DNA of 64,000 nucleotides, from the NCBI GenBank assembly GCA_051893555.1, contig JBJFHL010000062.1, forward strand, positions 1 through 64,000. The letters run 5' to 3'. Position numbers and translations under genes: made by a program. The DNA is from RGIG7179 sp051893555 (lineage in GTDB: Bacteria; Bacillota; Clostridia; Peptostreptococcales; Anaerovoracaceae). Below, piece by piece: positions 33,560 to 43,197 of this stretch; the first letter of the stretch is position 1; each line of letters begins with the position of its first letter. The notes under the pieces are model-generated. The model was not told where the DNA came from. It worked only from the letters and a program-made list of their open reading frames with translations, and did not search any database.

Positions 33560-34258
33560 ATGTATTGGTATGACTGGTCCTATATTATTTTGTTTCCTGC
33601 GATTCTGTTTACCCTGTATGCACAGGGCAAGGTGCAGGGAAATTTCAAAAAGTTTTCGAAAGTGCGGACCATGCGGGGTCTGACCGGTGCACAGGCAGCC
33701 AGAAGAATGCTGGACGCCAACGGACTGTCCGATGTGCAGATCGAGCAGATTGCCGGCAGTCTGACGGATCACTACGATCCGCGGAAGCGGGTGCTGCGGC
33801 TTTCACAGACGGTGTACAATGTGAATTCCGTCGCGGCGGTCAGCGTGGCCTGCCATGAGGCGGGACATGCGGTGCAGCATGCGGAATCCTATATGCCGCT
33901 GCTTATGCGAAATAACATCGTGCCTCTGGTGAATTTCGCTTCAACGCTGAGCTGGCCGCTGATTCTGATCGGACTGCTCCTGATGGGAAACGGAAGCTAC
34001 ATGGGCGATACTCTGTTCTTCGTTGGTGTGATCGCTTTCGTTGCGGTCATTCTGTTTCATGCCATCACGCTGCCAGTGGAATTCAATGCCAGCAGCCGTG
34101 CCCTGCAGCAGATGGAAGGCCTTGGTCTGATTGCAGACGAAGAAGAAGGTGGGGCGAAGAAAGTGCTTCGTGCAGCTGCCATGACGTATGTGGCGTCCCT
34201 TGCTATGGCCGTGATGAATCTGATCCGGATCCTGGCGCTGCGTGGAAGAAGAGATTAG
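33560..34258 (+). CDS. Zinc metallopeptidase, YugP-like
   Basis: A 232-residue membrane-associated zinc peptidase of the YugP group. Seen: an N-terminal hydrophobic segment, the gluzincin motif HEAGHAVQHAE near residue 95 and additional membrane helices near 118-160 (LSWPLILIGLLLM and VIAFVAVILFHAI). The conserved FNASSRALQQMEGLG that follows carries further family positions. The substrate is unknown. Typical location between fmt and rsmB in Clostridia, matching here. Confidence 0.9.
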   Translation: MYWYDWSYIILFPAILFTLYAQGKVQGNFKKFSKVRTMRGLTGAQAARRMLDANGLSDVQIEQIAGSLTDHYDPRKRVLRLSQTVYNVNSVAAVSVACHEAGHAVQHAESYMPLLMRNNIVPLVNFASTLSWPLILIGLLLMGNGSYMGDTLFFVGVIAFVAVILFHAITLPVEFNASSRALQQMEGLGLIADEEEGGAKKVLRAAAMTYVASLAMAVMNLIRILALRGRRD

Positions 34259-34276
34259 TATTGAAGAGAATCGCAT

Positions 34277-35596
34277 ATGGATATCAACCGAAAAACAGCT
34301 TATGAAGTGCTGCTGGACATGGAGATGAACCAGTCTTACTCCAATCTGGCGCTGAATCAGTATATCGAAAAAAATAAGCCGGAGAATCCGGCCTTCGTGC
34401 GGGAACTGGTATACGGTGTGACGGAAAACCGGATTTTGCTGGACTACTACCTGGCGGAACAGATTCCGTCCGGTCTTCGAAAGGTAAAAAAACAGGATCT
34501 GACCCTGCTGAGAATGGGCATTTATCAGCTTCTGTTCATGGACTCGGTACCGTCCTATGCCGCCGTCAGTGAAACGGTAGCCATGGCACGCAGGCTGTGC
34601 CGTGGCAGGGAAGGCTTCATCAACGGCGTCCTGCGCAGCTTTCAGAGACGGCTGGAAGGGGAAAACCTTCCTGCACTGCCGGATCGTGAGACAGATCCTG
34701 TGGAGTATCTTTCTGTAAGATATTCTGCTGCTCGCTGGCTGGTGGAGTTGTGGATGGATGCCTACGGAACGGAGAAGGCGGAGAAGCTTTTGGAAGCGTC
34801 CAATGGAAGACCGCTGCTTTCCATCCGTGTGAATCGGAAAAAGACTGACCGGGATGCTTTGATGCGACAGCTGCGGCTGGATGGGTTTCAAGTGGAAGCT
34901 GGCAGCCTTTCGGACCGGGTGATTCTGGTGACAGGAAAAGGCACCGGCATCCTGCAGCACCGGCTCTATAAAGAAGGTTGGTTCTCGGTACAGGATCAGG
35001 CTTCGGTTCTGGCGGCAGATACGCTGCAACCTGCAGAAGGTAATCTGGTGGTGGATGTCTGTGCCGCACCGGGCGGGAAGAACATGGCGCTGGCTGAGGA
35101 TATGGGAGCAGATGCAGGAACTTCCGCCGGCGTGATTTATGCCTTTGACATTTATGAACATAAGCTGAAGCTGATGACAGAACAGGCGGAACGGCTTGGT
35201 ATTTCCATCATTAAAACCCGCTGCCAGGATGCCAGGCATGCCTGTGAAGAACTAAAGGGGAAAGCAGACTGTGTGCTGGCAGATGTACCGTGTTCCGGAC
35301 TGGGCGTAATCCGAAGAAAACCGGAAATCAAGCTAAAAGAAACGGCAGAGCTTGACTTTGCAGAACTGGAAGAACGGCAGAAAGAAATCCTGCATGCATC
35401 CAGCAGTTATGTAAAGCCGGGAGGCAGTCTGGTATACAGCACATGTACCATAAACCCGGCGGAAAACGAAAGGCAGATCGAAGCATTCCTTGCCGGGCAT
35501 AAAGATTTTGCGGAGAAGAAAAGGATCCAGCTGCTGCCCGGCCGCGAGACGGACGGCTTCTTTATCTGCAGACTGGAAAGAGCACAAAAGGAGTAA
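34277..35596 (+). CDS. rsmB: 16S rRNA (cytosine-967-C5)-methyltransferase RsmB
   Basis: Methylates C967 of 16S rRNA with SAM. 439 residues: an N-terminal NusB-like RNA-binding domain (about 1-140) and a C-terminal methyltransferase. Motifs seen: VVDVCAAPGGKNMALAE (SAM loop), LADVPCSGLGVIRRKPE (catalytic Cys, PC motif) and YSTCTINPAENE (second Cys). In many Clostridia rlmN comes next; here the PP2C gene follows directly. Confidence 0.95.
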   Translation: MDINRKTAYEVLLDMEMNQSYSNLALNQYIEKNKPENPAFVRELVYGVTENRILLDYYLAEQIPSGLRKVKKQDLTLLRMGIYQLLFMDSVPSYAAVSETVAMARRLCRGREGFINGVLRSFQRRLEGENLPALPDRETDPVEYLSVRYSAARWLVELWMDAYGTEKAEKLLEASNGRPLLSIRVNRKKTDRDALMRQLRLDGFQVEAGSLSDRVILVTGKGTGILQHRLYKEGWFSVQDQASVLAADTLQPAEGNLVVDVCAAPGGKNMALAEDMGADAGTSAGVIYAFDIYEHKLKLMTEQAERLGISIIKTRCQDARHACEELKGKADCVLADVPCSGLGVIRRKPEIKLKETAELDFAELEERQKEILHASSSYVKPGGSLVYSTCTINPAENERQIEAFLAGHKDFAEKKRIQLLPGRETDGFFICRLERAQKE

Positions 35597-35617
35597 GAAT
35601 CAGGAGGCGATACACAC

Positions 35618-36367
35618 ATGGAGGTTGGATTCAAGTCCGATAAAGGACAGCGAAGGCAGAACAATGAGGATGCCTGCTTCATTCTTCTGGCGGATAAGGT
35701 CTATGTCGTCGCGGATGGCGTGGGCGGCGGAAATGCCGGTGAGATTGCCAGCAGAACTGCGGTGAGTCAGATTGCAAACTACATAGTGGAGCATCCGATT
35801 GAAGAAACCGGGGATAAATATCAGATAGCGTCTTATTTTCAGAATTGTCTTGACAAGGTGAACGGCCATATTTTTGAGATGGCCAATAAATATACCGCAA
35901 ACCGCGGAATGGCTACAACCATTGTGGTGGTTTATGCAGGCAGGGGAAAGGCATACATCACCAATGTGGGAGACAGCCGGGCGTATCTGTTCCGGAGCGG
36001 CCAGCTGACACAGCTGACGGAAGATCATACGTATGTGAACACGCTGGTGAAAGCCGGGGTGCTGACACCGGAGCAGGCGGAAACCGACGAACGTAAAAAC
36101 GTTATCACCAAAGCCATGGGGGCAGAACCGGATGTGGAACCGGATTTTTTCCAGGTGGACATCGCGGCAGATGATATCATTATCATGTGCACGGACGGGC
36201 TTTACGATGAGGTCAGTGAAGACGAGATCGTGGAAGTTCTCAGCCAGGGCAGAACCATGTCGGAAACATGTAGTGAACTGGTTCGCAGAGCAAATGATCA
36301 CGGAGGCCATGACAATATCACGGTCATAAGTTTAAGGGTTACGGAGGAAGATATCCATGAGCAATAG
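35618..36367 (+). CDS. prpC: PP2C-type protein serine/threonine phosphatase
   Basis: A 249-residue PPM-family phosphatase with Mn/Mg-binding Asp motifs: a front NNEDACF, VADGVGGGNAG, NVGDSRAYL, and a C-terminal CTDGLYDEV plus GGHDNITVI. Known members reverse the phosphorylation done by PASTA kinases. It overlaps the downstream kinase gene by 11 bp, the usual coupling of this pair. Cytosolic. Confidence 0.95.
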   Translation: MEVGFKSDKGQRRQNNEDACFILLADKVYVVADGVGGGNAGEIASRTAVSQIANYIVEHPIEETGDKYQIASYFQNCLDKVNGHIFEMANKYTANRGMATTIVVVYAGRGKAYITNVGDSRAYLFRSGQLTQLTEDHTYVNTLVKAGVLTPEQAETDERKNVITKAMGAEPDVEPDFFQVDIAADDIIIMCTDGLYDEVSEDEIVEVLSQGRTMSETCSELVRRANDHGGHDNITVISLRVTEEDIHEQ

Positions 36368-38219
36368 ATTACTGGCAGGAAGATATGAACTGATCGAAAA
36401 AATCGGTGAAGGCGGTATGGCCGTCGTATATAAAGCAAGGTGCCGGCTGCTGAACCGGTATGTGGCGATCAAAATTCTCAGACCGGAATTTACGAAGGAT
36501 GAATCCTTCATCGAAAGCTTCAAAAAAGAATCACAGGCAGCTGCCGGGCTGTCCCATCCGAATATTGTCAGTGTATATGATGTTGGCAAGGAGGGAAATC
36601 TTCATTTCATCGTCATGGAACTGGTGGAAGGAAAACCGCTCAGTCAGCTGATTTCGGAAAAAGGCCGGCTGGATTACAAAGAAGCCATTGAAATTACCAA
36701 GCAGGTTGCTTCCGCCCTGAGTCTGGCCCACAAGAACCAGATTATACATAGGGATGTGAAGCCGCATAATATTCTGATCACCAGTACCGGCGTAGCCAAG
36801 CTGGCTGATTTCGGCATTGCCCAGGCGGTGAGCAACTCTACTATGGTGGCGGGAAAAGACAACAAGGTCATGGGTTCTGTACATTATCTGTCACCGGAGC
36901 AGGCAAGGGGATCTTATGTGGATGAGCGGACGGATATCTATTCGCTCGGCATTGTCCTTTATGAAATGCTCACCGGCAAGGTGCCGTTTGACGGGGATAA
37001 TCCGATTTCCATCGCGTTAATGCATATCAATGACCCGATCACGCCGCCGTCCAGACTGGTTTCCGGCATTCCGCCGCAGCTGGAGAAGATTGTGATGAAA
37101 GCAACCGACAAATATCAGAACAACCGGTACAGCACTGCCGACGAAATGATCAGGGATCTGGATAACATCGAGTTTATCACCAAGGTGATGGGAAATAAGA
37201 TCTTTGTCGATGATCCTTCGCAAAATCCGTCTGCAGGGGAGAAGGAACGCGTGCAGGGCGGTGTTTTCGGTGAAGGAATCGATGAAAAATCCATTTTTTC
37301 AGAGGTAGACCAGGATTCCGGCCATTCGGGAAAAGGCGGTAAGGACGGAAAAGGCGGTAAAAGCGGTAAGAGCGGAAAAGGATCCAATACCCGCCTCATA
37401 GCCATTATTGTGGTAGCTGCGGTCATCGTTTTCGGTGCCGGAATTTTCGCCCTGGGATCTGCCATGGGCTGGTTCGGAGGGGACAGCGAAGATATTCCGG
37501 TTCCGGATCTGAAGGGAAAGACGGTAGAAGAAGCACAGGCAGAGCTGGAGGAACTGGGACTTGTCCTGCAGGAAGGCGAACAGGTATACAGTCCTGACCA
37601 GGAGGAAGGAAAGATCACTTCACAGATGCCAAGTGAAGGTACCGTCGTGGCGAAAGGCCAGACGGTAACGGTAAACGTCAGCAAGGGGAAAAAAGACGGT
37701 GTCGTTCCAAGTATTCTGGACAAGGATTATAAAGAGGCGGAAGCGTATCTGGCTGAATTCGGATTCCAGCTGGGAGAGATCAAGACGGTAAACAGTCCGA
37801 AGCCAAAGGGAATTATTCTGTCGCAGACACCAGGTGCAGGGCAGAAAGCCGCCAGCGGAACCCGTATCGATATTGAAATCAGTGACGGAGCCGGAAAGGA
37901 AATGACGAAGGTGCCGAATCTGACCGGAAAGACAAAGGAGCAGGCAGATGCAGCCATCGCTGCAGCGGGACTGGTGGTGGATATTGACAACATCAGTTAT
38001 GAAGAAAATGACCTTGCACCGGCCAATACGGTTATCGCCCAATATCCGGTGGCCTATACGGAGGTGGAGACCGGATCGAAGGTTTCTTACCGGCTGACGA
38101 AAGCACCGGAAGTGGTTCCGCCCGCAGAAGGCGGTGACGATGGTGACGGAAGCGGTGAGGAAGGAAACGGAGCAGAAGGTGGCGACGGAGATGACGCAGG
38201 CGATGATGGAGAAGAATAA
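36357..38219 (+). CDS. prkC: PASTA-domain Ser/Thr protein kinase
   Basis: A 620-residue membrane kinase that links muropeptide or lipid II sensing to growth and division. Kinase domain 10-275: P-loop GEGGMAVVYKA, Lys39 in VAIK, HRDVKPHN, DFGIAQA and an activation region with GSVHYLSPEQARG. A Gly/Lys/Ser-rich juxtamembrane linker (about 320-340) leads to one transmembrane helix (about 343-363). Three external PASTA domains follow (about 372-440, 441-510, 511-582), then a Gly/Asp/Glu-rich tail of about 35 residues, which is unusual. GGAGG ribosome site inside the phosphatase gene. Confidence 0.95.
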   Translation: MSNRLLAGRYELIEKIGEGGMAVVYKARCRLLNRYVAIKILRPEFTKDESFIESFKKESQAAAGLSHPNIVSVYDVGKEGNLHFIVMELVEGKPLSQLISEKGRLDYKEAIEITKQVASALSLAHKNQIIHRDVKPHNILITSTGVAKLADFGIAQAVSNSTMVAGKDNKVMGSVHYLSPEQARGSYVDERTDIYSLGIVLYEMLTGKVPFDGDNPISIALMHINDPITPPSRLVSGIPPQLEKIVMKATDKYQNNRYSTADEMIRDLDNIEFITKVMGNKIFVDDPSQNPSAGEKERVQGGVFGEGIDEKSIFSEVDQDSGHSGKGGKDGKGGKSGKSGKGSNTRLIAIIVVAAVIVFGAGIFALGSAMGWFGGDSEDIPVPDLKGKTVEEAQAELEELGLVLQEGEQVYSPDQEEGKITSQMPSEGTVVAKGQTVTVNVSKGKKDGVVPSILDKDYKEAEAYLAEFGFQLGEIKTVNSPKPKGIILSQTPGAGQKAASGTRIDIEISDGAGKEMTKVPNLTGKTKEQADAAIAAAGLVVDIDNISYEENDLAPANTVIAQYPVAYTEVETGSKVSYRLTKAPEVVPPAEGGDDGDGSGEEGNGAEGGDGDDAGDDGEE

Positions 38220-38222
38220 TCT

Positions 38223-39089
38223 ATGACTGGACTGATAACCAAGGGGATCGGCGGATTCTATTATGTACTGACCGATGAGGGCATCATTGAAGCCAAAGGA
38301 AGGGGGATCTTCAAAAAAGACGGGATCACTCTTGCGGTAGGTGATGTGGTGGAACTGGAGCGAACGGAAGAGGGAAAGGGTGTGATCAACAGCATCCACC
38401 CGCGAAAAAACCAGTTCATCCGTCCGCCCATTGTCAATGTGGATACCTTTCTGGTAGTTTTCGCACCTGCCCGTCCGAAGCCGAATTACATGCTGATCGA
38501 CAAATTTCTGATCATGGCGGAAATGAACGGCATTGAGCCGGTGCTGTGCCTGAATAAGTGCGATCTTGTTTCCTCTGCGGAAATCATGGAAATACGTGAG
38601 ATCTATGATGGAATTTATCCATTTCTAACGATCAGCTGCAAAACAGGAGAAGGTCTGGCGGAACTGGAACAGCTTGTTTCTGGGAAAAAGGCTGCACTGG
38701 CAGGTCCATCCGGCGTGGGAAAATCCACCATCTTAAATCATCTTCATCCGGAAGCGAATATGGAAACCGGGGCAGTCAGCCAGAAAACCAGCCGGGGGCG
38801 CCATACCACACGTCATGTTGAAATTTTTCAGCTGCAAAACGGCGGAATGATCTATGATACACCGGGATTTACATCCTTTGAGATACTGGAAGCGGAAGAA
38901 GATAACCTGGCCGGGTTTTATCCGGAAATGGAAGCGCTGCGGGGCCGGTGCAGATATGATGACTGCCGACATCGCAGTGAACCGGACTGCGCAGTACGCA
39001 GGGCAGTGGAGGAAGGCCGCATCCACCGGAAGCGGTATGATTCTTATCTGGCAAATCTGGATGAAATCCGAAGCAGAAAGAAATATTGA
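38223..39089 (+). CDS. rsgA: Ribosome small subunit-dependent GTPase A
   Basis: A 288-residue circularly permuted GTPase that helps late 30S maturation. Order of motifs confirms the permutation: OB-fold N-terminal part, G4 LNKCDL, G5 SCKTGEG, then G1 GPSGVGKST and G3 DTPGFTSFE. A C-terminal zinc finger follows (CRYDDCRH with a further Cys in EPDCAV). Located 3 bp after the PASTA kinase gene; this neighbourhood is conserved in Firmicutes. Confidence 0.95.
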   Translation: MTGLITKGIGGFYYVLTDEGIIEAKGRGIFKKDGITLAVGDVVELERTEEGKGVINSIHPRKNQFIRPPIVNVDTFLVVFAPARPKPNYMLIDKFLIMAEMNGIEPVLCLNKCDLVSSAEIMEIREIYDGIYPFLTISCKTGEGLAELEQLVSGKKAALAGPSGVGKSTILNHLHPEANMETGAVSQKTSRGRHTTRHVEIFQLQNGGMIYDTPGFTSFEILEAEEDNLAGFYPEMEALRGRCRYDDCRHRSEPDCAVRRAVEEGRIHRKRYDSYLANLDEIRSRKKY

Positions 39090-39128
39090 TGTTATAACAG
39101 AACGAATGCTTGAGAAAGGAAAGAAATT

Positions 39129-39779
39129 ATGAAACTTGCACCATCCATTCTGTCCGCTGATTTTGCGGCGCTGGCAGAGGACGTAAAAAAAATAGAAGAA
39201 GGCGGCGCAGACTATGTGCATGTAGACGTGATGGACGGCCACTTCGTACCGAATATCAGTTTCGGTGCACCTGTGATGAAAAGCCTGATGGGCAAGACTA
39301 CGGTGCCGTTTGATGTCCATCTTATGATCGAAAATCCGGATCAGTACATTGATGATTTCGTAACGGATCAGACTGCGTACATTACGGTGCATCAGGAAGC
39401 GTGCATACATCTGCACAGAACCATACAGCATATCCGGGGAAAAGGTGTGAAGGCCGGTGTGTCCATCAATCCGGCAACACCGGTTTCCGTGTTATCCTGC
39501 ATTCTGGAAGATGTGGATCTGGTCCTGATCATGTCTGTGAATCCTGGCTTCGGTGGGCAGAAATTCATTCCGGGGGCACTGGACAAGGTGAAGAAGCTGG
39601 CTGCGGTCCGTGCGGAAAGAGGACTTGATTTTGCCATTGAAATTGACGGCGGTGTGACACTGCAGAACGCAGCACAGGTGCAGCAGGCCGGTGTGGACAT
39701 CGCTGTGGCAGGCTCCGCAGTATTCGGTGCAGATGATGTGGTGCAGAGAGTGAAGGATTTTAAGTTACTGTGTCATTGA
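39129..39779 (+). CDS. rpe: Ribulose-phosphate 3-epimerase
   Basis: Interconverts ribulose-5-phosphate and xylulose-5-phosphate (pentose phosphate pathway). 216-residue TIM barrel with the family motifs APSILSADF, VHVDVMDGHFVPNISFG, LMIENPDQYI, MSVNPGFGGQ and EIDGGV. Metal ligands (His, Asp, His, Asp) are in place. Follows rsgA by 39 bp. A terminator comes right after; the thiamine pyrophosphokinase gene often found here is missing. Confidence 0.97.
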   Translation: MKLAPSILSADFAALAEDVKKIEEGGADYVHVDVMDGHFVPNISFGAPVMKSLMGKTTVPFDVHLMIENPDQYIDDFVTDQTAYITVHQEACIHLHRTIQHIRGKGVKAGVSINPATPVSVLSCILEDVDLVLIMSVNPGFGGQKFIPGALDKVKKLAAVRAERGLDFAIEIDGGVTLQNAAQVQQAGVDIAVAGSAVFGADDVVQRVKDFKLLCH

Positions 39780-39783
39780 AAAA

Positions 39784-39826
39784 GAAAGGTGCAGCTGCCG
39801 GTTTCCCGGTGACTGCACCTTTTTTG
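39784..39826. terminator. Bidirectional terminator between rpe and the PBP gene
   Basis: GGTGCAG and CTGCACC arms with inner CCGG/CCGG pairing form a hairpin spanning roughly 39787-39819. A T run follows on the + side and an A run precedes it (usable as T on the minus side). It serves the convergent genes on both sides. Confidence 0.85.
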
Positions 39827-39835
39827 GCAGATGAT

Positions 39836-42800
39836 TTAATTTACGGATTCGCCGTTGTTATTCTCTTCTTCCTGATTTGCAGGGTCATCCGGCGCATTCG
39901 GATTTTCCGGATTCGGTTCATCCGGATCATCCGGAATGATCGGATCTTCACCTTCGTCTGGTTCTTCCGGCTCTGTGAGTTCTCCCGGCTGGACAATGGT
40001 CACATCAAGACCTTTTTTCACCTTATAAACATTCGGATCCGGATTGTGCAGATTGCAGTAGTAATGCGGAAGTTCTTTCCCAATATCCGCAACCCGTTTG
40101 TTTGGTGTATATGGACGTAAGATGCCGCTCTTGGTTTCCACATCCGGACAGGATGGTGTTGCCTGATATCCGGATTCGGAGCAGACATCCATGGTCTGGT
40201 GGAGCGTGTCAGTTTCCGTAGGCTGGGTTCCCTTCGTGAAGTATTCCGTTCTTACGTCACTGCCGCTTGCTTCCGTCGCAAGCATACCGCTCTTGGTATC
40301 GATGGATACGGATATCACATTGGAAGGTTTCGCAGAGTATGTTCCGGATGCCACGCCAGGGATCTGGTTCATGATCCGGCCCCAGAGGCGGGCAGCGGTT
40401 CCTGACATGGAGGAAAGCTTGATATTGATGTCGCTTCCGATCCATAATGCCGCAGAATACTTTGCTGTGAATCCGTCAAACCAGATATCGAACTGATCAG
40501 AGGTAGTACCGGTTTTACCGCCGGCCTTTGCACCGGATACAGCAGCTGCACCTGCAATACCTTCTGTGATATCGGACTGAAGCATATCGCGCATGATCCA
40601 TGCGACACCCGGATCCAGTACTTCGTTCTCTTTGGTATCCGCTTCCAGAAGAATATCTCCGCTTCTGGTGGTTACTTTTGTATAGACGTTATAGCTCTTG
40701 TGGATACCGTCATTGACAAAGGTAGTATACGCGCTGGCCATTTCCAGTGTGGTGACACCCCTGGACTGGCCGCCCAGTGCCAGAGCCGCAAGATTATTAT
40801 CATTAACTTCTCCTTCACGGACCAGTGTGGTCAGACCGAATTTCTCCGCCAGATCGAAGCAGTAATCAGTTCCTGTCTGCTGCATGATTTTTACGGCACA
40901 GATATTCAGAGACTTCTGCAGTGCACGGCGCATGGTCAGCAGGCCGTTATACCCGGCAGGGGAGTTCACCGGCCATTTCTTCCCGTTGACGGTAGTTGGC
41001 TCATCATCAATGATGGAAGCTGCGGTCAGATAATTGCCCCATAAAGCATCCCCCTGATATCCGAAATTCGAATCGATGACAGGGAAGGTTTTTCCTTCTG
41101 CCTCCAGTTCAAAGCTCTTCTGCAGAGCTGCGGCGTAAACCGTCAGCGGTTTAATGGAAGAACCGGACTGACGCGTTGCGACCGCACGGTTTAAAATCAT
41201 TCTTCCGTTTACTTTTCTTCCGCCGGCCATCGCTTTAACATAACCGGTTTCATTATCGACAATGGTCATGGCAGCCTGCGGCTGAATCACTCTCTGCTGG
41301 AGCGTGAAGCCCTTCGTAATGAGACGTTCACCACTCTGCTTGAAGAAGTCCGGATAATCCTCGAAGAATTTGGCTGAAACAAGCAGATTTCCATTGCTGT
41401 CCTTGGATTTATATTCCTGCGGGATGTTGATGAAGCCGCCGGAAATCGTGTAGAAGGTTCCGTTATCCACCACATACATGTTTTTGAATTCCACGCTGAC
41501 ATCCGACTGTCCCTGTACTGTGGTATCATAGAGGTTCAGTCTTTTTCCGGCATATATCGTCAGAGAACCGTCATCATTCCACTGATATTCGGAAGGCTTC
41601 AGACGGAAGTATCCCTTGCTTGTGATGTAGTTGGAATACTGATACAGAATCACGTTTCCGAATTCATCCAGAATGTTGCCCTGTCCATCCTTCCTGCTAA
41701 CCACCAGTGTCGGGAAGTTGGCATCGTTTTTGAACTCGGTTTCCACGATCTGCTGCATTTCGGTATTCATCGTGGTATAGATATTGAGACCGCCGCTGTA
41801 AACCATATTGTGGGCTTTGGTATAGTCGTAGCCAAGCTGTTCCTGCAGATCGGAGATGACCTTATTGATCACGTAGTCCGCGAAATAGTTGGTCGTCTTA
41901 TTCAGGATATCTGTATTCGGATTGACGATATCTTTGATTTCTACGGTTTTTGCTTCATCATATTCTGCCTGCGTAATATATCCCTGTTCCAGCATAAGTG
42001 CAAGACAGGTACGAATCCGCGGAAGGGCAGTGTCATTCCAGACATATGCCACATCGCCGTCCTTGAAAATCAGGTTGTCGGTATCGTCGTTGATATCATT
42101 GGCAGAAACCTGCTGCACCAGTGCGTAGACCGTAGGATACTGCGGCATGGCAGCCAGAGAGGCACATTCTGCCAGCGTCAGTTCATTGACGTCCTTGCTG
42201 AAGTAGGCCTGCGCAGCCGCCTGTACACCATAGGCTTTGCCAAAGTTTACCGTATTCAGATAGGCTTCCAGAATCTGATCCTTATTCAGCTTCTTTTCCA
42301 GGATTACAGCATAATAAGCCTCGATCACCTTCCGGTTCAGATCCCGCTTGGACATGGTATCCGGCAGGTAAACATTCCTGGCCAGCTGCTGTGTGATCGT
42401 ACTGGTGCCGCTGATATGGCCTCCGTTAAAGAATGCATCCTTGATTGCGCCGAAGATACGGATAATGTTGAATCCGTGATGATCCCGGAACGTTTTGTCC
42501 TCCAGTGCGATGAACGCATTCTGCAGATCTTCCGGAATATCCTTCAGTTCCACTATCGTACGTTTCTGACCGTCCGCACCAACCAGCGTGTCAAGCACCT
42601 CGCCCTGATCGTCATAAAGTACAGAACTCTGAGACAGCAGGGAATAGATATTGCTGGTATCGATTTCCGGCGCTTTCATGATTACGGAAGCTGCCCAGCC
42701 TACCACAGCTACGCCTGCCAGCATGCAGATACAGAAGCAGACCAGAATGAAACGTTTCCAGTTCATGCGATATTTCTTTTTCTTCTTTTCCTTTTTCTCA

Positions 42801-42991
42801 TTCCCCGAAGAAGACGTTGCAGCCGAACCGGAAGCGGACTCCGAAGCTGCCTCCTGCTGACGCATTTCAAACTTTTCCTTCCGGGAAGGGCGCCTGTGTT
42901 TGGCCTCTTCTTTTTTTCGCCTACGGGAGTGCTGTGGGATATCTTCTCCTGACGGTTTATTCCTATTTTCTTTATCCTCATAATGATTCAA
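39836..42991 (-). CDS. Class A penicillin-binding protein (PBP1a-type)
   Basis: A bifunctional peptidoglycan synthase of about 1051 residues. Order: a charged Ser/Lys-rich cytoplasmic tail of about 75 residues; a membrane helix (about 78-100, ILVCFCICMLAGVAVVGW); a GT51 glycosyltransferase domain (ALEDKTFRDHHG with catalytic Glu, then TITQQLARN and KILEAYLN-like segment); and a transpeptidase domain with SGSSIKPL (SxxK nucleophile) and KTGTT. The C-terminal tail is acidic and proline-rich (over 40 residues of Pro/Asp/Glu/Asn). The start is TTG 42991, 5 nt after GGGTGG; the longer frame to 43042 has no ribosome site. Confidence 0.93.
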   Translation of the reverse strand: MNHYEDKENRNKPSGEDIPQHSRRRKKEEAKHRRPSRKEKFEMRQQEAASESASGSAATSSSGNEKKEKKKKKYRMNWKRFILVCFCICMLAGVAVVGWAASVIMKAPEIDTSNIYSLLSQSSVLYDDQGEVLDTLVGADGQKRTIVELKDIPEDLQNAFIALEDKTFRDHHGFNIIRIFGAIKDAFFNGGHISGTSTITQQLARNVYLPDTMSKRDLNRKVIEAYYAVILEKKLNKDQILEAYLNTVNFGKAYGVQAAAQAYFSKDVNELTLAECASLAAMPQYPTVYALVQQVSANDINDDTDNLIFKDGDVAYVWNDTALPRIRTCLALMLEQGYITQAEYDEAKTVEIKDIVNPNTDILNKTTNYFADYVINKVISDLQEQLGYDYTKAHNMVYSGGLNIYTTMNTEMQQIVETEFKNDANFPTLVVSRKDGQGNILDEFGNVILYQYSNYITSKGYFRLKPSEYQWNDDGSLTIYAGKRLNLYDTTVQGQSDVSVEFKNMYVVDNGTFYTISGGFINIPQEYKSKDSNGNLLVSAKFFEDYPDFFKQSGERLITKGFTLQQRVIQPQAAMTIVDNETGYVKAMAGGRKVNGRMILNRAVATRQSGSSIKPLTVYAAALQKSFELEAEGKTFPVIDSNFGYQGDALWGNYLTAASIIDDEPTTVNGKKWPVNSPAGYNGLLTMRRALQKSLNICAVKIMQQTGTDYCFDLAEKFGLTTLVREGEVNDNNLAALALGGQSRGVTTLEMASAYTTFVNDGIHKSYNVYTKVTTRSGDILLEADTKENEVLDPGVAWIMRDMLQSDITEGIAGAAAVSGAKAGGKTGTTSDQFDIWFDGFTAKYSAALWIGSDINIKLSSMSGTAARLWGRIMNQIPGVASGTYSAKPSNVISVSIDTKSGMLATEASGSDVRTEYFTKGTQPTETDTLHQTMDVCSESGYQATPSCPDVETKSGILRPYTPNKRVADIGKELPHYYCNLHNPDPNVYKVKKGLDVTIVQPGELTEPEEPDEGEDPIIPDDPDEPNPENPNAPDDPANQEEENNNGESVN

Positions 42992-43133
42992 AAAAACCAC
43001 CCGCTTTCTATCATGATTCCATAGATACAAATAGTATAACATAACTCATAGACAAAGTTAAGAAATATATTGACGAACTTCTTACAAATCTCCTTCATTT
43101 CTCTGTTTTTTTTCTGACAGACAGAAATTCTGG

Positions 43134-43162
43134 TTGAGATGATACCGTAAATGTAATATAAT
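43134..43162 (+). promoter_or_regulatory. Promoter of comEC
   Basis: TTGAGA (43134-43139), 17-bp spacer and consensus TATAAT (43157-43162), about 35 bp before the comEC start. A small hairpin (CCCC 43179-43182 with GGGG 43189-43192) overlaps the GGGG of the ribosome site and may lower translation. Confidence 0.75.
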
Positions 43163-43197
43163 GGATATGGATAGCATACCCCCGGAAAGGGGAAAAC

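Noticed and set aside
39770..40120. 116-codon + strand frame after rpe
   Set aside because: It is antisense to the acidic, proline-rich tail of the penicillin-binding protein; low-complexity DNA there opens several frames.
41810..42952. Long + strand frame of 380 codons
   Set aside because: Shadow of the penicillin-binding protein gene on the opposite strand, whose GT51 and upstream motifs are unmistakable.
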